A stretch of DNA of 48,452 bases, taken from assembly GCA_016184315.1 (NCBI GenBank), contig JACPCU010000028.1:1-48452 (forward strand), given 5' to 3'. Shown here one piece after another: positions 30,881 to 39,518 of the stretch; the first letter of the stretch is position 1; every line of letters starts with the position of its first letter. A program made the translations under genes and the position numbers. Source of the DNA: Nitrososphaerota archaeon. Its GTDB lineage: Archaea; Thermoproteota; Nitrososphaeria; Nitrososphaerales; JACQRY01. The notes under the pieces were generated by a model, which saw only the letters and a list, made by a program, of their open reading frames with translations, searched no databases and was not told the origin of the DNA.

Positions 30881-31248
30881 TGAGCAAAACTGCTGTGTTA
30901 AGGACTGCAGTCAAAGCAACGGCGGCGATACCTACTAGATATTCTAGAGTTGAGGTGGAGGAAATAGAGAGGGCCCGTAGGATCCTCGGCCTTCCTTCTC
31001 GAAGCGCCTTCATAAGAGCAGCGGTTCTGGGCAAGGTTGAGGAAGTAAAGGCTATGCGAGTTGTAGAGATGTTGGATGTTCCGGTAGACAGGGCTTCAAA
31101 GATGATTGATGAATATCTTCGGAAGAAACCCGGCGTTCATTACGTTAGTGAGTTGATAGAGAAGTTGGGACTTGAGCCTAGGATTGCCTTCGACGCTGTC
31201 AAAAAGTTGATGCAGGATGGTAGAGCCAGAGTGAGGGAGGAGAAATGA
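30880..31248 (+). CDS. Ribbon-helix-helix / helix-turn-helix regulator
   Basis: A 122-residue basic protein. IPTRYSRVEVEEIERARRIL and LGLPSRSAFIRAAVLGKVEE is a ribbon-helix-helix-type DNA-binding domain, with a second helical part (PGVHYVSELIEKLGLEPRIA, VKKLMQDGRARVREEK) that resembles a small winged helix. Size and pairing with a tiny downstream gene (overlapping ATGA at 31245) suggest an antitoxin-like regulator with a small partner. The leaderless start fits the TATA box spacing. Confidence 0.55.
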   Translation: MSKTAVLRTAVKATAAIPTRYSRVEVEEIERARRILGLPSRSAFIRAAVLGKVEEVKAMRVVEMLDVPVDRASKMIDEYLRKKPGVHYVSELIEKLGLEPRIAFDAVKKLMQDGRARVREEK

Positions 31249-31424
31249 CGGTTCTTATTGGAGAGGGGGACGGGATAGTAGGTAAGCGCATAATTTATGT
31301 TGCCCGTAAAGTGGAAGGCCCCCATCTGGTGAGGAAGAGTGGTAGCCATAGGGGGCTTCTTGGCGAGCTTTACGATGCCGAAGTCTACATCGATCTCCCA
31401 ATCGAGAAGGGAAGCTCGACTTAA
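31245..31424 (+). CDS. Small basic protein coupled to the RHH regulator
   Basis: A 59-residue protein (MTVLIGEGDGIVGKRIIYVA, RKVEGPHLVRKSGSHRGLLG, EVYIDLPIEKGSST). Its ATG overlaps the previous stop as ATGA, so translation is coupled. The composition is that of a folded beta-rich protein. I recognise no family. Given the neighbourhood of toxin-antitoxin genes it may be the toxin or an accessory partner, but nothing in its sequence shows this. Confidence 0.5.
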   Translation: MTVLIGEGDGIVGKRIIYVARKVEGPHLVRKSGSHRGLLGELYDAEVYIDLPIEKGSST

Positions 31425-31692
31425 TGATCTATGTCTGTACACAGACGTGTAGACTAAAACACCATCTTGATTGAAGCGAGTCCGCCGGGTTCTGAACTGA
31501 GTTTGTCTTGAAATAGGGCTCGGACTAGCGATAAGGATGGGGTTTGAACCGAAATAGAGCCTAAGTCTTGTATCTGGTAGATGAGACCAAAAGTCTTCCT
31601 GCATAGGCATTTTAGTAGATTTTGGTTAACTTTTGAGATAGGTTCAACAGACGACGTATGCAAATAGTAGTCTCTGGAGAACATCTCTGAAG

Positions 31693-31881
31693 ATGGCGAG
31701 TTCTGTTTCTCTGGAAGATATTCACGAAGAGATTAGAGAACTTAGGCTACTTTACAAGCAGCTAGTGGATAGACTGATATCTCTTGAGGAAGCGACTAAA
31801 GAAGAGAAGAGAGCCATCAGGGAAAGAGACGAGATAGCGGACGAACCAGAGCTTTTGAAGACTATTGGCGTTCACGATTGA
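31693..31881 (+). CDS. RelB-like antitoxin candidate
   Basis: A 62-residue, charged, mostly helical protein (DIHEEIRELRLLYKQLVDRL, ISLEEATKEEKRAIRERDEI). Its stop codon overlaps the TTG start of a RelE-type fragment (31865), the standard arrangement for archaeal RelB antitoxins. No DNA-binding domain is obvious. Confidence 0.55.
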   Translation: MASSVSLEDIHEEIRELRLLYKQLVDRLISLEEATKEEKRAIRERDEIADEPELLKTIGVHD

Positions 31882-31996
31882 GATCAAGAGAAAAGCTCTG
31901 AAGAACATCGAAGGGCTTGACGACAAGAGAAAGCACGCCAAAGCAGCCACCAACCGTCCATCAAGCTGTTCAATACTTAACCCAAGTATAACATAA
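31865..31996 (+). pseudogene. RelE/ParE toxin N-terminal fragment
   Basis: From TTG 31865 the frame gives MAFTIEIKRKALKNIEGLDD and KRK, the usual RelE start (xIEIxxxAxKxLxxLd). After that the sequence loses similarity (HAKAATNRPSSCSILNPSIT) and stops at 43 residues, against about 85-90 for RelE. The catalytic basic residues are missing, so the toxin is dead. Confidence 0.5.
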
Positions 31997-32035
31997 TCCT
32001 TAACTAACCCCAACCCAGTTATACACACAGGCAGA

Positions 32036-32293
32036 ATGACCACCACCAGACACAGGAGCAGAATAGGACCAAAGGGCCAGGTCGTCGTCGCCAAAGAGTT
32101 AAGACGAAAACACGGGCTTAAAGAGGGCGGACTAGTCGAACAGGTTTCAACGGAACAAGGAGTACTGCTAGTACCCCTGCAAACAGAAAAACTCTTAGAC
32201 GAATTAGACAATGCAGCAAAAGAAATAGCCGAGACATGGCCAAGAAAGGTCTCCGCAGTCCAAGCGATCAGACAGGATAGAGAAAGACCTTGA
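32036..32293 (+). CDS. AbrB-type antitoxin
   Basis: An 85-residue antitoxin: RSRIGPKGQVVVAKELRRKH, GLKEGGLVEQVSTEQGVLLV, then a charged helix (TEKLLDELDNAAKEIAETWP). The swapped-hairpin GPKGQVVV motif identifies the family. The PIN toxin gene overlaps its stop by 4 bp. It is a second, separate AbrB/PIN pair, not closely similar to that at 28346-29073. Confidence 0.8.
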   Translation: MTTTRHRSRIGPKGQVVVAKELRRKHGLKEGGLVEQVSTEQGVLLVPLQTEKLLDELDNAAKEIAETWPRKVSAVQAIRQDRERP

Positions 32294-32730
32294 CAGAAAC
32301 CGTCGTACTCGACTCCTCAGTAATAGTTTCATCCCTCCTAGAAGGAGACATCTTCAGACCCGCCGCCAGAGAAATCATGAAAAAAGTCTTCGAAGGCGAC
32401 CTCATTCCCACCGAAAGCAGCATCATACCACCAGAAGTCATCGGCGCAATATCAAGGCGAGCAGGCCCAGCGAAAGCAAAAAGGGCCGAAAACCAACTAC
32501 GAAAATGGGAAGACCTAGGACTCCTCAGCTACGCCGAGCTAGACAGGCGTAGAAGCATCGAAGCAACCCAGCTGGCACTCACCCTACGCACCAGAGGCAT
32601 GGATTCGATAATCATCCAAATCGCGAAGGAAAAAGACGCAACGCTAATCACCTTCGACGACGAAATGGCAAGCAAAGCCAAGAACGTAATCAAAACCCTG
32701 ACCGCCAAGGACTACAAAACCCAAACTTAA
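32290..32730 (+). CDS. PIN-domain toxin
   Basis: A 146-residue PIN ribonuclease with acidic residues in VVLDSSVIVSSLLEGD, PPEVIGAISRRAG, GMDSIIIQIAKEKDATLITF and DDEMASKAKN. The TTG start overlaps the antitoxin's TGA. The 3' end overlaps the end of the convergent split-barrel gene by 41 bp. The target RNA is unknown. Confidence 0.78.
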   Translation: MTETVVLDSSVIVSSLLEGDIFRPAAREIMKKVFEGDLIPTESSIIPPEVIGAISRRAGPAKAKRAENQLRKWEDLGLLSYAELDRRRSIEATQLALTLRTRGMDSIIIQIAKEKDATLITFDDEMASKAKNVIKTLTAKDYKTQT

Positions 32731-33181
32731 TCGGCGCAACCACACATAGAATGGCTTCGGCACCTCCCTCCACGCTCTTGAACCTTATCCCACTAGTTAT
32801 CGCAGTGCCCATACCCTGATCCTCCAGCACCTCGCTCACCTTCACGTCGAAGACCGCGTAATCCACACCCTCAATCTTCCGAGTCCTCAAAAGCTCAGCC
32901 TTCCCCTTAACGTAATACGTCAACCCCTTATCAACGAAGAGCAGAGACACGGCGCCATGCTCCTTCAAATTCTTCGCCGTAGTCTGCACATAAGGCGCAA
33001 TTCTAACAGACGATCTACCAGCCGCCCAAATCTCGTTAAAACTTAACATAGAGAAACATGGGCTACCATCACTGGCTATAGTGGCCATAGGAATAGCATT
33101 TCCTTTCACCGCCGAAGGCTTCTTCCCCGTAAGAAGGCCCATCAACACTGCAGGCAGCTTGTCGCCAAGGCTCGCAGTCAT
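32690..33181 (-). CDS. Pyridoxamine 5'-phosphate oxidase-like split-barrel protein
   Basis: About 163 residues with the FMN-binding split barrel: NAIPMATIASDGSPCFSMLS, EIWAAGRSSVRIAPYVQTTA, NLKEHGAVSLLFVDKGLTYY, VKGKAELLRTRKIEGVDYAV. Members bind FMN, F420 or haem and reduce or oxidise small molecules. ATG 33181 is preceded by GGAGAAGGGATT, a better start than 33241. It may share its upstream region with the divergent peroxiredoxin gene. Confidence 0.7.
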   Translation of the reverse strand: MTASLGDKLPAVLMGLLTGKKPSAVKGNAIPMATIASDGSPCFSMLSFNEIWAAGRSSVRIAPYVQTTAKNLKEHGAVSLLFVDKGLTYYVKGKAELLRTRKIEGVDYAVFDVKVSEVLEDQGMGTAITSGIRFKSVEGGAEAILCVVAPIKFGFCSPWRSGF

Positions 33182-33265
33182 AATCCCTTCTCCCGACAAG
33201 ATACAAGAACCGCCAATAGCAACGGTTAATTCAGAGAACAATGAAATAACTCTAAGGAGATCGAA

Positions 33266-33733
33266 ATGTCCGAGTCAGTAGTTGAAGGAGCAAAGGCTCC
33301 AAACTTCACACTACCCGATCAAGAAGGTAAACCCGTCAAACTATCAGATTATCAAGGCAAGAAGATTGTCCTCTACTTCTACCCCAAGGACGACACGCCG
33401 GGCTGCACCAAGGAGGCCTGCGGTTTCCGAGACTCGTTCAGCGTAATCAAGCAGAAAGGAGCCGTAATACTGGGAGTAAGCAGAGACGATCAGAATTCAC
33501 ACCAGAAGTTCATCAGCAAATACAGCCTGCCCTTCACTCTCCTCTCAGACAAAGAGGCAGAAGTCAGCAAAACCTACGGAGTCTACAAACTCAAAAACCA
33601 GTACGGGAGAGAATACTGGGGCATAGAGCGCTCAACCTTCATCATAGACGAGCAAGGAAAAATCAAGAAAGCCTTCCGAGGCGTTAAAGTAGACAACCAC
33701 ACCCAAGAAGTCCTCCAAGCCCTAGAGTCCTAG
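33266..33733 (+). CDS. bcp: Peroxiredoxin, Bcp/PrxQ type
   Basis: Thiol peroxidase that reduces hydrogen and organic peroxides. Peroxidatic C47 in YPKDDTPGCTKEACGFRDSF and resolving C52 five residues on are the PrxQ signature. Also ILGVSRDDQNSHQKFISKYS and FIIDEQGKIKKAFRGVK. 155 residues is the normal length. A ribosome-binding site TAAGGAGA precedes the ATG. It is divergent from the split-barrel gene. Confidence 0.93.
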   Translation: MSESVVEGAKAPNFTLPDQEGKPVKLSDYQGKKIVLYFYPKDDTPGCTKEACGFRDSFSVIKQKGAVILGVSRDDQNSHQKFISKYSLPFTLLSDKEAEVSKTYGVYKLKNQYGREYWGIERSTFIIDEQGKIKKAFRGVKVDNHTQEVLQALES

Positions 33734-33808
33734 AGAATTCCTTCCACTTTGTAGAACTACTCCGCCTAGCGAAGCCTAAATAACATCACACACAACCCCA
33801 AACAGCTA

Positions 33809-35011
33809 TTGATTCTCAACGTGCCTCGAAGAGAGTTCTTAGGAATAGCTTCCCTGTGGCTCATCTTCTTCGGCATGATAGGCACACTAAACATGGTGAA
33901 GCCCTTTCTAGGTTTATACGCTCTTGAGACAGGTGGAGGCTTACTACTAGTAGGAGTGGTCTACGCGGCCAACCCCTTGGCGTCCTTCGCGGTTAGAATT
34001 CCCGGTGCAGCTCTCTCAAATAAATATGGCAAACGCAACATCTTGGCATCAGGATTAGCGTTACACGGCGTGGGGCTGCTCCTCTACAGCACCTCCACAA
34101 GCCCTTCAGTCCTGATACTCTCAGCCCTGATTCAAGGCACAGGCTTCGGCCTCTTCCACCCCGTCATGCTTTCAGCCATGACCCAGAGCAAGTTCGGCCA
34201 CCTGAAGCAGGAGGAAGTGGTCGCATACATCTCCACCAGCGTGGCCGTAGGCCAGACCCTTGGGCCAGCCATAGGCTCATTCGCCATCATCCTCGGAGGA
34301 TTCCGCACCCTCTTCTTCGCAGCGGGATTAGCCAACTTGACACCAATAATCCTCTGCTACGCCGCTTTGAAACAGGAAGCAGGAAGCGGAGCAGCAAAAT
34401 TCTTGAGGAAAGGCGTATTATCGAATATCTTCAGAAAAGACTTCATTGTCCTGCTTTACTCCCGAACATCCTTCAGCTATGTTCAAGGAGCAATCGTAAC
34501 ATTCCTGCCGCTGTTCGCTGCAGACCGATTCCAACTATCGAAGACTGACATCGGATTACTGTTCACCTTCGCAGCCATATTCAACTTCATTGCAAGACCC
34601 CTCGTAGGTCAAATCGCCTTCAGGTTCGGAGAGAAGATACTGATCCAGATCGGTTGCGCCCAAGTAGCGGCCGCGGCACTAGTAACGGCCTTCGCCCCGC
34701 ATCCATCGTTCCTCTGGCTAACGGCAGCCCTCTACGGCATGTCCCTAGGATTCTTCGTTCCCTCAAGCATCCTATACGTAGGAAAAATGTTTCCATCCGA
34801 TATTCGAACCATAAGCATGGCCTTCCTCACCATAATGATCGACGCCGGACAATCAATGGGAAGCGCAGCTTCAGCAGGCATACTGGCGAGAGCCGACTAC
34901 TTTGCTCTCTTCGGAGTAGCCGCGTTGATCGGGTTCACCAGCCTCGGCGCATCTTCCACAGGTATAGAGACTCATAAGGAATCAAACAGTGGGAAGAAAA
35001 CTACTTCTTGA
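33809..35011 (+). CDS. MFS transporter
   Basis: A 400-residue, twelve-helix major facilitator. The loop 2-3 motif is degenerate (RIPGAALSNKYGKRNILASG), and the second half has LVGQIAFRFGEKILIQIG. LIQGTGFGLFHPVMLSAM matches drug/organic-acid exporters of the MFS_1 group. The start is TTG 33809 or GTG 33821. It overlaps the end of dnaJ by 11 bp, tail to tail. The substrate is unknown. Confidence 0.85.
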   Translation: MILNVPRREFLGIASLWLIFFGMIGTLNMVKPFLGLYALETGGGLLLVGVVYAANPLASFAVRIPGAALSNKYGKRNILASGLALHGVGLLLYSTSTSPSVLILSALIQGTGFGLFHPVMLSAMTQSKFGHLKQEEVVAYISTSVAVGQTLGPAIGSFAIILGGFRTLFFAAGLANLTPIILCYAALKQEAGSGAAKFLRKGVLSNIFRKDFIVLLYSRTSFSYVQGAIVTFLPLFAADRFQLSKTDIGLLFTFAAIFNFIARPLVGQIAFRFGEKILIQIGCAQVAAAALVTAFAPHPSFLWLTAALYGMSLGFFVPSSILYVGKMFPSDIRTISMAFLTIMIDAGQSMGSAASAGILARADYFALFGVAALIGFTSLGASSTGIETHKESNSGKKTTS

Positions 35012-36128
35012 GGAAGCCTTTCTTCAACCCGTCTTCAGCTCCAAACTCCTTGGCAAGATCCTTGAGCAGATCCTTTTGACGTGAAGTCAGCTTGCTGGGA
35101 ACATCTATATGCACAACAACCAGCTCATCACCCTTACCGTAACCGTTGATATGGGGCACGCCTTTACCCTTCAACCTGAATACAGATCCGCTTTTGGTTG
35201 CAGGTGGAATATTTACAACAGCCTCACCGCTGATAGTAGGAACAGTAATTTCGCATCCCAAAGCAGCCTCAGGGAAACTGATAGTCTTCTGAACAATCAA
35301 GTCATCCTCATCCCTCCTGAACACAGGATGTCGCTTAACGTGTGTAACTACATACAGATCCCCCGGAACACTCCCTTCAAGACCCGCATCACCCTGTCCC
35401 CTCAATCTGAGGCTGAACCCCTCATCCACACCCGGAGGAACATTCACACTGATGGTGCGAAGCCTCTTCTCCACCCCTGAACCCCTGCACTTCTGGCATG
35501 GGCGATCAATAAGGGAACCTCTTCCTCCACATGCGCCGCAGGTTTGAACCGTCACAAACCTAGCGAACCCCGCCGACCGGACATTCTGAACCTGACCCGC
35601 GCCACCGCAACGCGGACACTTTTTCGGAGAAGTCCCTGGTTGGGCCCCATTGCCACCGCAAGTGCCGCACTTCTCCGTCCTAGGCACCTCAATACTGCTG
35701 GTCAACCCCTTGACAACATCCTCTAACGTAAGATCCATGTCATACCTGAGATCTGAACCCCTGCTGGGTCCGCGAGAGCCGCCGCCAAACCCACGGAAGA
35801 AACCTTCGAAGAGATCGCTGAACCCGCCGAAGCCGAACCCCAAGTCCCTGAAGACTTCGTCAAAGTTGGCGCCCCTGAAGATATCTTCCTGTGTGTACCT
35901 TCCGTCAATGCCGGCGTGACCGAAGCGGTCGTACTGAGCCTTCTTGGTGTCATCGGAGAGGATGGCGTAGGCCTCGGAAATCTCTTTGAATTTTTCTTCA
36001 GCGTCAGAAGACTTGTTCCGATCAGGATGATACTGTAAGGCTAGTTTACGGTACGCTGCTTTGATGGCGTCCTTTTCGGCGTTCTTCGGTATTCCGAGTA
36101 TATCATAGTAGTCCCGTTTGGAAGACAT
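35001..36128 (-). CDS. dnaJ: DnaJ co-chaperone
   Basis: Type I Hsp40, 375 residues. J domain with the HPD motif (LALQYHPDRNKSSDAEEKF), Gly/Phe-rich region (GFGFGGFSDLFEGFFRGFGG), four zinc-finger CxxCxGxG repeats (CGTCGGNG, CPRCGGAG, CGACGGRG, CQKCRGSG), and a C-terminal substrate domain (VNVPPGVDEGFSLRLRGQGD). It is the last gene of the grpE-dnaK-dnaJ operon, 18 bp after dnaK. The set is bacterial in origin and patchy in archaea. Confidence 0.95.
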   Translation of the reverse strand: MSSKRDYYDILGIPKNAEKDAIKAAYRKLALQYHPDRNKSSDAEEKFKEISEAYAILSDDTKKAQYDRFGHAGIDGRYTQEDIFRGANFDEVFRDLGFGFGGFSDLFEGFFRGFGGGSRGPSRGSDLRYDMDLTLEDVVKGLTSSIEVPRTEKCGTCGGNGAQPGTSPKKCPRCGGAGQVQNVRSAGFARFVTVQTCGACGGRGSLIDRPCQKCRGSGVEKRLRTISVNVPPGVDEGFSLRLRGQGDAGLEGSVPGDLYVVTHVKRHPVFRRDEDDLIVQKTISFPEAALGCEITVPTISGEAVVNIPPATKSGSVFRLKGKGVPHINGYGKGDELVVVHIDVPSKLTSRQKDLLKDLAKEFGAEDGLKKGFLKK

Positions 36129-36146
36129 CCCCAGTTGATTCGCCCG

Positions 36147-38021
36147 CTATTTCTTCTCTTCGTCAACAACCTTGTAGTCGGCGTCATAAACCTTGCCGCT
36201 TTGGTCAGCGGAGCCGCCTGAAGGCTGCTGAGCCTGTTGCTGCTGTTGACCTGCCTGTTGGGCAGCCTGCTGATACGCTGCTGTCCCGATCTCCTGCGTC
36301 ACCTTCGCTACTTGATCGGTCTTCTGTTTTATCAGATCTATGTCTTTGCCTGAAACTGCCTGCCTAAGCTCAGAGAGAGCCTTGTCAAGCGTCTCCTCCT
36401 GTTCCTTAGAGATCTTCCCCTTCAGATCCGACTTGGTTTTCTCAGCAGTGTAGAGAAGGGAGTCGGCGTTGTTCCTTATCTCGGCCTCTTCTTTCTTCTT
36501 CCGGTCCTGCTCGGAGAACTGCTCAGATTCGCGTACCATGCGCTCCTTTTCCTCCGTGGAGAGTTTGGTTGACGCGGTTATCACAATCTTGTTTTCTTTA
36601 CTGGTGGCCAGATCTTTCGCTGAAACGTTCAGAATCCCGTTGGCGTCAATATCGAAGGTGACTTCGATCTGGGGGACACCTCTAGCAGCAGGAGGGATAC
36701 CGGTCAAGTTGAACATGCCTAGAGAAATGTTGTCCGCAGCCATAGGTCTCTCACCCTGAATCACATGGATCGTCACCGCGGTCTGGAAGTCCGCAGCAGT
36801 CGAGAAGACTTGGCTCCTCTTCGTCGGGATAGTAGTGTTCTTCTCCACAATCTTCGTCGCGATCCCTCCAAGGGTCTCCACTCCTAGAGTCAGAGGCGTA
36901 ACATCTAGGAGAAGAATATCCTTCACTTCACCCGCAAGGACTGCTCCCTGTATCGCTGCCCCCACTGCGACGCACTCCATGGGATCAACACCGGTTTCAG
37001 CCTTCCTCCCGAACATGTCTTCCACGAATCGTCTCACCAAAGGCATCCGCGTCTGACCGCCGATCAAAATGAGCTTGTTTACGTCGGTCATCTGAAGTTT
37101 CGCGTCAGAGACCACTCTCCTGATTGGATTCTCAACCCTCTTCACTATGGGCAAAGCCAGCTCCTCCAGCTTCGTCCTAGTCAAAGTGTAGTGCAGGTGT
37201 TTGGGGCCACCGGCATCAGAAGCTATGAAGGGTAAGTCTATGTCAGTCGTCATAAGGGTGGAGAGCTCGATCTTCGCCTTCTCCGCAGCCTCCTTAAGTC
37301 TAGTCGACGCCACCTTGTCCACTAGCTCGATGCCTGTCTGCCTCTGGAACTCTTCTCTTAGAAACTGGACTATGGCGTTATCAATATCCGCTCCTCCAGT
37401 CTGAGTGTCACCGCTTGTAGCTAAAACTTGGAAGACCCCGCCGCCAAACTCCATGACAGTAACATCATGGGTGCCTCCTCCGAAACTGAAGACAACTATC
37501 TTCATCTCTTTGCCCTGCTTGTCTAGGCCATAGGCTAAACAGGCGGCGGTTGGCTCATTGATGATGCGAACAACATCGAGTCCAGCTATTTCACCGGCGT
37601 CCTTTGTAGCCTGCCTCTGGTTGTCGTTGAAGTGCGCAGGAACAGTGATCACAGATTTCTTCACAGGTCGGCCTAGAAACGTGTCGGCATCCTTCTTGAT
37701 CTTCTGAAGTATGAGCGAGGATATCTGCTGAGGAGTGTAATCCTTGCCGTGGATTTGGATCTTATAGTCGGTGCCCATCTTCCTCTTGATTTCGAAGACA
37801 GTTCCCTCGGGGTTGGTGGCTGCCTGCCTCTTAGCAGGCTCCCCTATGATCACCTGTCCGTCCTTGGTGAATGCTACTACCGAGGGGAACATCTTTCCTG
37901 CTACTGTCTGACCCTCAGCGCTAGGTATCACAACTGGTCGCCCTGCCTCCATTACCGCGGCGGCAGAATTGGTTGTGCCTAGGTCTATTCCTACGATCTT
38001 CTCGAATTCTGGTTTACTCAT
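36147..38021 (-). CDS. dnaK: DnaK (Hsp70) chaperone with an altered phosphate-2 motif
   Basis: 624 residues. ATPase domain: [65 protein letters not shown]. Substrate domain: [17 protein letters not shown], and a Gln-rich tail ([16 protein letters not shown]) ending [12 protein letters not shown]. The normal VYDLGGGTFD motif is [12 protein letters not shown]: the metal/phosphate Asp is Ser179 and the Phe is His185. The usual DPDEAVA is DPMECVA. The rest is conserved, so it is likely a working chaperone with changed ATP handling. grpE lies 2 bp upstream. Confidence 0.95.
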   Translation of the reverse strand: MSKPEFEKIVGIDLGTTNSAAAVMEAGRPVVIPSAEGQTVAGKMFPSVVAFTKDGQVIIGEPAKRQAATNPEGTVFEIKRKMGTDYKIQIHGKDYTPQQISSLILQKIKKDADTFLGRPVKKSVITVPAHFNDNQRQATKDAGEIAGLDVVRIINEPTAACLAYGLDKQGKEMKIVVFSFGGGTHDVTVMEFGGGVFQVLATSGDTQTGGADIDNAIVQFLREEFQRQTGIELVDKVASTRLKEAAEKAKIELSTLMTTDIDLPFIASDAGGPKHLHYTLTRTKLEELALPIVKRVENPIRRVVSDAKLQMTDVNKLILIGGQTRMPLVRRFVEDMFGRKAETGVDPMECVAVGAAIQGAVLAGEVKDILLLDVTPLTLGVETLGGIATKIVEKNTTIPTKRSQVFSTAADFQTAVTIHVIQGERPMAADNISLGMFNLTGIPPAARGVPQIEVTFDIDANGILNVSAKDLATSKENKIVITASTKLSTEEKERMVRESEQFSEQDRKKKEEAEIRNNADSLLYTAEKTKSDLKGKISKEQEETLDKALSELRQAVSGKDIDLIKQKTDQVAKVTQEIGTAAYQQAAQQAGQQQQQAQQPSGGSADQSGKVYDADYKVVDEEKK

Positions 38022-38023
38022 GG

Positions 38024-38599
38024 TTAAGCCTCCTTTGCAGCTGTCGGCGCCACGGCAACCCTGACCATACTAGGTCTTAGAAGTTTGCCTCTTAGCAAGT
38101 ATCCTGATCTGATCTCGTCGATGATCATTCCTTCCTCCTTCCCTTCCACAGGTTCCTTAGCTACGACTTCATGAATGTTCGGGTCGAACTTCTTGCCTAC
38201 CGATTCGATTCGCGTGAGACCTTCTTTTCCAAGTATGCCTTGGAGCTTCTTCAGGGTCATGTCAACGCCTTGTAGTAGAGTGGCTAGTTCCCCTTTGTTC
38301 TTGGCTGCAGATAGTGCGAGCTCAAGTTCGTCTATAATGCTGAGGAGGCTCATTATGATCTGATCGCTGCCTGACTGTTTTGATTCAGCGAGAGTTTTTT
38401 CGACCCGCTTTTTGTAGTTATCGAAGTCTGCTTGAAGGTAAGTCATTTGGCTGCGGTATGCTTCCGTCTTCTCGGATTCTTCGTGCAAGAGCTTTTCCAA
38501 TTCCTCTGCTAGGGGAGGTATGCTTGGTCCTACTGCTTTCTCTTCCATGGTTTTTTTCGACTCATCTTTTCTTTGGGAGCCACTGCTCACATTGATCAC
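38024..38599 (-). CDS. grpE: GrpE nucleotide exchange factor
   Basis: A 191-residue exchange factor for DnaK. The long N-terminal helix ([39 protein letters not shown]) and the C-terminal beta domain ([37 protein letters not shown]) are typical. The start is uncertain: GTG 38599 or ATG 38548. First gene of the minus-strand operon, with a TATA box at about 38667-38683. Confidence 0.92.
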   Translation of the reverse strand: MINVSSGSQRKDESKKTMEEKAVGPSIPPLAEELEKLLHEESEKTEAYRSQMTYLQADFDNYKKRVEKTLAESKQSGSDQIIMSLLSIIDELELALSAAKNKGELATLLQGVDMTLKKLQGILGKEGLTRIESVGKKFDPNIHEVVAKEPVEGKEEGMIIDEIRSGYLLRGKLLRPSMVRVAVAPTAAKEA

Positions 38600-38666
38600 C
38601 TGTATTGCCGTATAAGGGTAGCCATGTGCGCGTTAGAGCTACGTTGCAGCTAACTTATTGAAGGAA

Positions 38667-38683
38667 CCTATAAATTTTTTGCG
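38667..38683 (-). promoter_or_regulatory. TATA box of the grpE-dnaK-dnaJ operon
   Basis: On the minus strand CGCAAAAAATTTATAGG holds an A/T-rich BRE-TATA element 68-84 bp before GTG 38599. This implies a leader of roughly 40 nt. No CIRCE-type inverted repeat is seen, so heat-shock control is probably archaeal in style. Confidence 0.5.
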
Positions 38684-38722
38684 GATATGAATCAACCCAG
38701 TTGGTTCTGCCACCCTATCTTT

Positions 38723-38962
38723 TCATGAAGGGCGTCGGAGACCTCTTTGAGACTCGATCCAAATGAGCCTGATCCCGCCATAGGCGGTTAAGATGACGCC
38801 TGCAATGAATAGATGCACGTCAAGCTGTTCGTAGTCTTCCAAGAGGTGTTGCCACGCATTCATCAAGGCATTTGGGAGGCCACCTAGCAAAGCCCCGTAA
38901 ACACCTAGCAACGCAAGCCCTATGATAAGATAAACTAGGGGGAGTTTCGGCAGAGTTTTCAA
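38723..38962 (-). CDS. Small two-helix membrane protein
   Basis: 79 residues: LVYLIIGLALLGVYGALLGG and VHLFIAGVILTAYGGIRLIW are two membrane helices joined by an acidic loop (LLEDYEQLDVH), with a basic tail (RGLRRPS). No family is recognised. It diverges from the GYD-domain gene at 39028. Confidence 0.55.
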   Translation of the reverse strand: MKTLPKLPLVYLIIGLALLGVYGALLGGLPNALMNAWQHLLEDYEQLDVHLFIAGVILTAYGGIRLIWIESQRGLRRPS

Positions 38963-39027
38963 GGTTCCTGCGACGCGGCTCGGATTTCCTGAAACCTTAT
39001 AAAGATTCGAGCATAATACACCAAACT

Positions 39028-39345
39028 ATGCCCCTTTACGTCAGGTTGATCAAATACACCGATCAGGGTTTGAAGACCCTCAAAGATCTTCCTACAAGAC
39101 TCTCCTCGGTGCGCAAGATCGCGGAGGCCAATGGCGGAAAACTGGTCAACTCCTACGTAACCCTAGGACCCTATGACGTAGTATCCATACTTGAAGCGCC
39201 CAACGATGAGGCTGCCTTCAAGATAAGCGTACAGATCGCAGCCCAAGGAAACCTTTCAGCACAGACCATGAGAGCCATAACCATGCCTGAGTTCGTAAAG
39301 CTCACGAGCGGATCACCTAAAGGCAAGTCTAAGAGAGCCAAGTAA
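39028..39345 (+). CDS. GYD-domain protein
   Basis: A 105-residue ferredoxin-like alpha-beta protein of the GYD family: YVRLIKYTDQGLKTLKDLPT, GGKLVNSYVTLGPYDVVSIL, and NLSAQTMRAITMPEF. The GxYDVVxIxEAP motif defines the family. Its role is unknown, though homologues occur across archaea and bacteria beside redox or stress genes. A TATA box (CTTATAAAG, about 38996-39004) lies 24-32 bp before the ATG, so the mRNA is probably leaderless. Confidence 0.8.
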   Translation: MPLYVRLIKYTDQGLKTLKDLPTRLSSVRKIAEANGGKLVNSYVTLGPYDVVSILEAPNDEAAFKISVQIAAQGNLSAQTMRAITMPEFVKLTSGSPKGKSKRAK

Positions 39346-39518
39346 GCCAAGGCGTAACGGCGAGATGGAGATGCCAACGTTAGAGCTGACACCCGCCAAG
39401 AAGTAGACAATTTCTTGACCTCTCGGTGGTTTGACAAGCTTCTCCACAAACAAACGTCATTGCTCAAGAGTGCTCTTTAATACCATTATAAAGAACCGTA
39501 ATCAGCGTTCGTAATGAT

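Noticed and set aside
31480-31600. tRNA-like words such as GGTTTGAACCG between the small coupled gene and the RelB-like gene
   Set aside because: Neither strand gives an acceptor stem or cloverleaf.
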